Shown: one piece after another, positions 13,860-13,943 of the stretch
How positions within the stretch are numbered: position 1 is the stretch's first letter
Layout of the letters: each line of letters starts with the position of its first letter
NCBI GenBank assembly: GCA_009926245.1
Contig: RFPG01000009.1
Span: 1-13,943 of the forward strand
Direction of reading: 5' to 3'
DNA length: 13,943 nucleotides
DNA from: Sphingobacteriia bacterium
Lineage (GTDB): Bacteria > Bacteroidota > Bacteroidia > UBA7662
Program-made: the position numbers and the translations under genes
Notes under the pieces: generated by a model
Seen by the model: only the letters and a program-made list of their open reading frames with translations
Database searches by the model: none
What the model was told of the DNA's origin: nothing

Positions 13860-13943
13860 ATGAGAAAAACCTCCGCCAAGAAGCGCTTTGTTGAACCGGA
13901 CCCCAAATTCCGGGACGAAATCGTCACCAAGTTCATCAACAAC
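13860..13943 (+). CDS. rpsG: Ribosomal protein S7, 3' end missing
   Basis: Only the first 28 codons are present before the window ends. The residues MRKTSAKKRF and PDPKFRDEIVTKFINN match the start of bacterial S7 (family form MRRxxAxKRxxxPDPKYxSxxVxKFIN). S7 nucleates assembly of the 30S head by binding 16S rRNA and often represses its own operon. The ATG at 13860 is 21 bp after rpsL; an ATG at 13855 is out of frame and stops after two codons. The rpsL-rpsG order is the standard start of the str operon, so fusA is expected beyond the window. Confidence 0.95.
   Translation, partial: MRKTSAKKRFVEPDPKFRDEIVTKFINN

Noticed and set aside
1..13943. Mobile elements, CRISPR arrays, tRNA or rRNA genes, toxin-antitoxin, defence or secondary metabolism systems
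   Set aside because: No transposase-like ORFs, terminal repeats, regularly spaced repeats, RNA gene signatures or unfamiliar gene cassettes were seen; all of the coding space is taken by well-known core genes.

Overview
The window is a piece of a Bacteroidota chromosome, slightly above 50% GC by eye. The evidence is the FtsZ C-terminus (ending YLHDNVD, the form usual in this phylum), the phylum-type FtsQ, three exact matches to the Bacteroidota -7 promoter box TAnnTTTG in the gene starts' upstream regions plus one more in tandem, and the near absence of Shine-Dalgarno sequences. I cannot place it below phylum.

Layout. (1) Positions 1-7504 hold the distal half of a division and cell wall (dcw) cluster on the + strand: ftsW (5' end cut off), murG, murC, ftsQ, ftsA, ftsZ. 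The first five genes overlap by 8, 4, 17 and 10 bp and so are one transcription unit with translational coupling. An AT-rich 74-bp gap separates ftsA from ftsZ. (2) Positions 7541-10420 hold a three-gene proton-translocating NAD(P) transhydrogenase set (pntAA, pntAB, pntB), only 36 bp behind ftsZ with no terminator visible between them. (3) Positions 10595-11884 hold citrate synthase (gltA) behind a 174-bp spacer that carries a perfect 11-bp inverted repeat and a -7 box. (4) Positions 11943-13247 on the - strand hold an Xaa-Pro aminopeptidase (pepP), convergent with gltA. (5) A 183-bp divergent promoter region (13248-13430) separates pepP from rpsL (ribosomal protein S12) and rpsG (S7, cut off by the window end), the start of the str ribosomal operon.

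How it works together. FtsW, MurG and MurC make and polymerise peptidoglycan precursors at the division site; FtsQ, FtsA and FtsZ form the divisome scaffold, its membrane anchor and the GTP-driven ring. The Pnt proteins couple the proton gradient to NADPH production, and citrate synthase feeds the TCA cycle. PepP trims peptides with proline at position 2. S12 and S7 are 30S subunit proteins.

Every gene is intact except at the window edges. I see no mobile element, CRISPR array, tRNA or rRNA, toxin-antitoxin or defence gene, and no unrecognised ORF worth calling. This is a core housekeeping region; I find no new biological system in it. The points worth a second look are regulatory: a hairpin that may hide the murG ribosome binding site, interlocked tandem promoters at rpsL, the inverted repeat before gltA, the long FtsZ linker, and the placement of pnt behind ftsZ.
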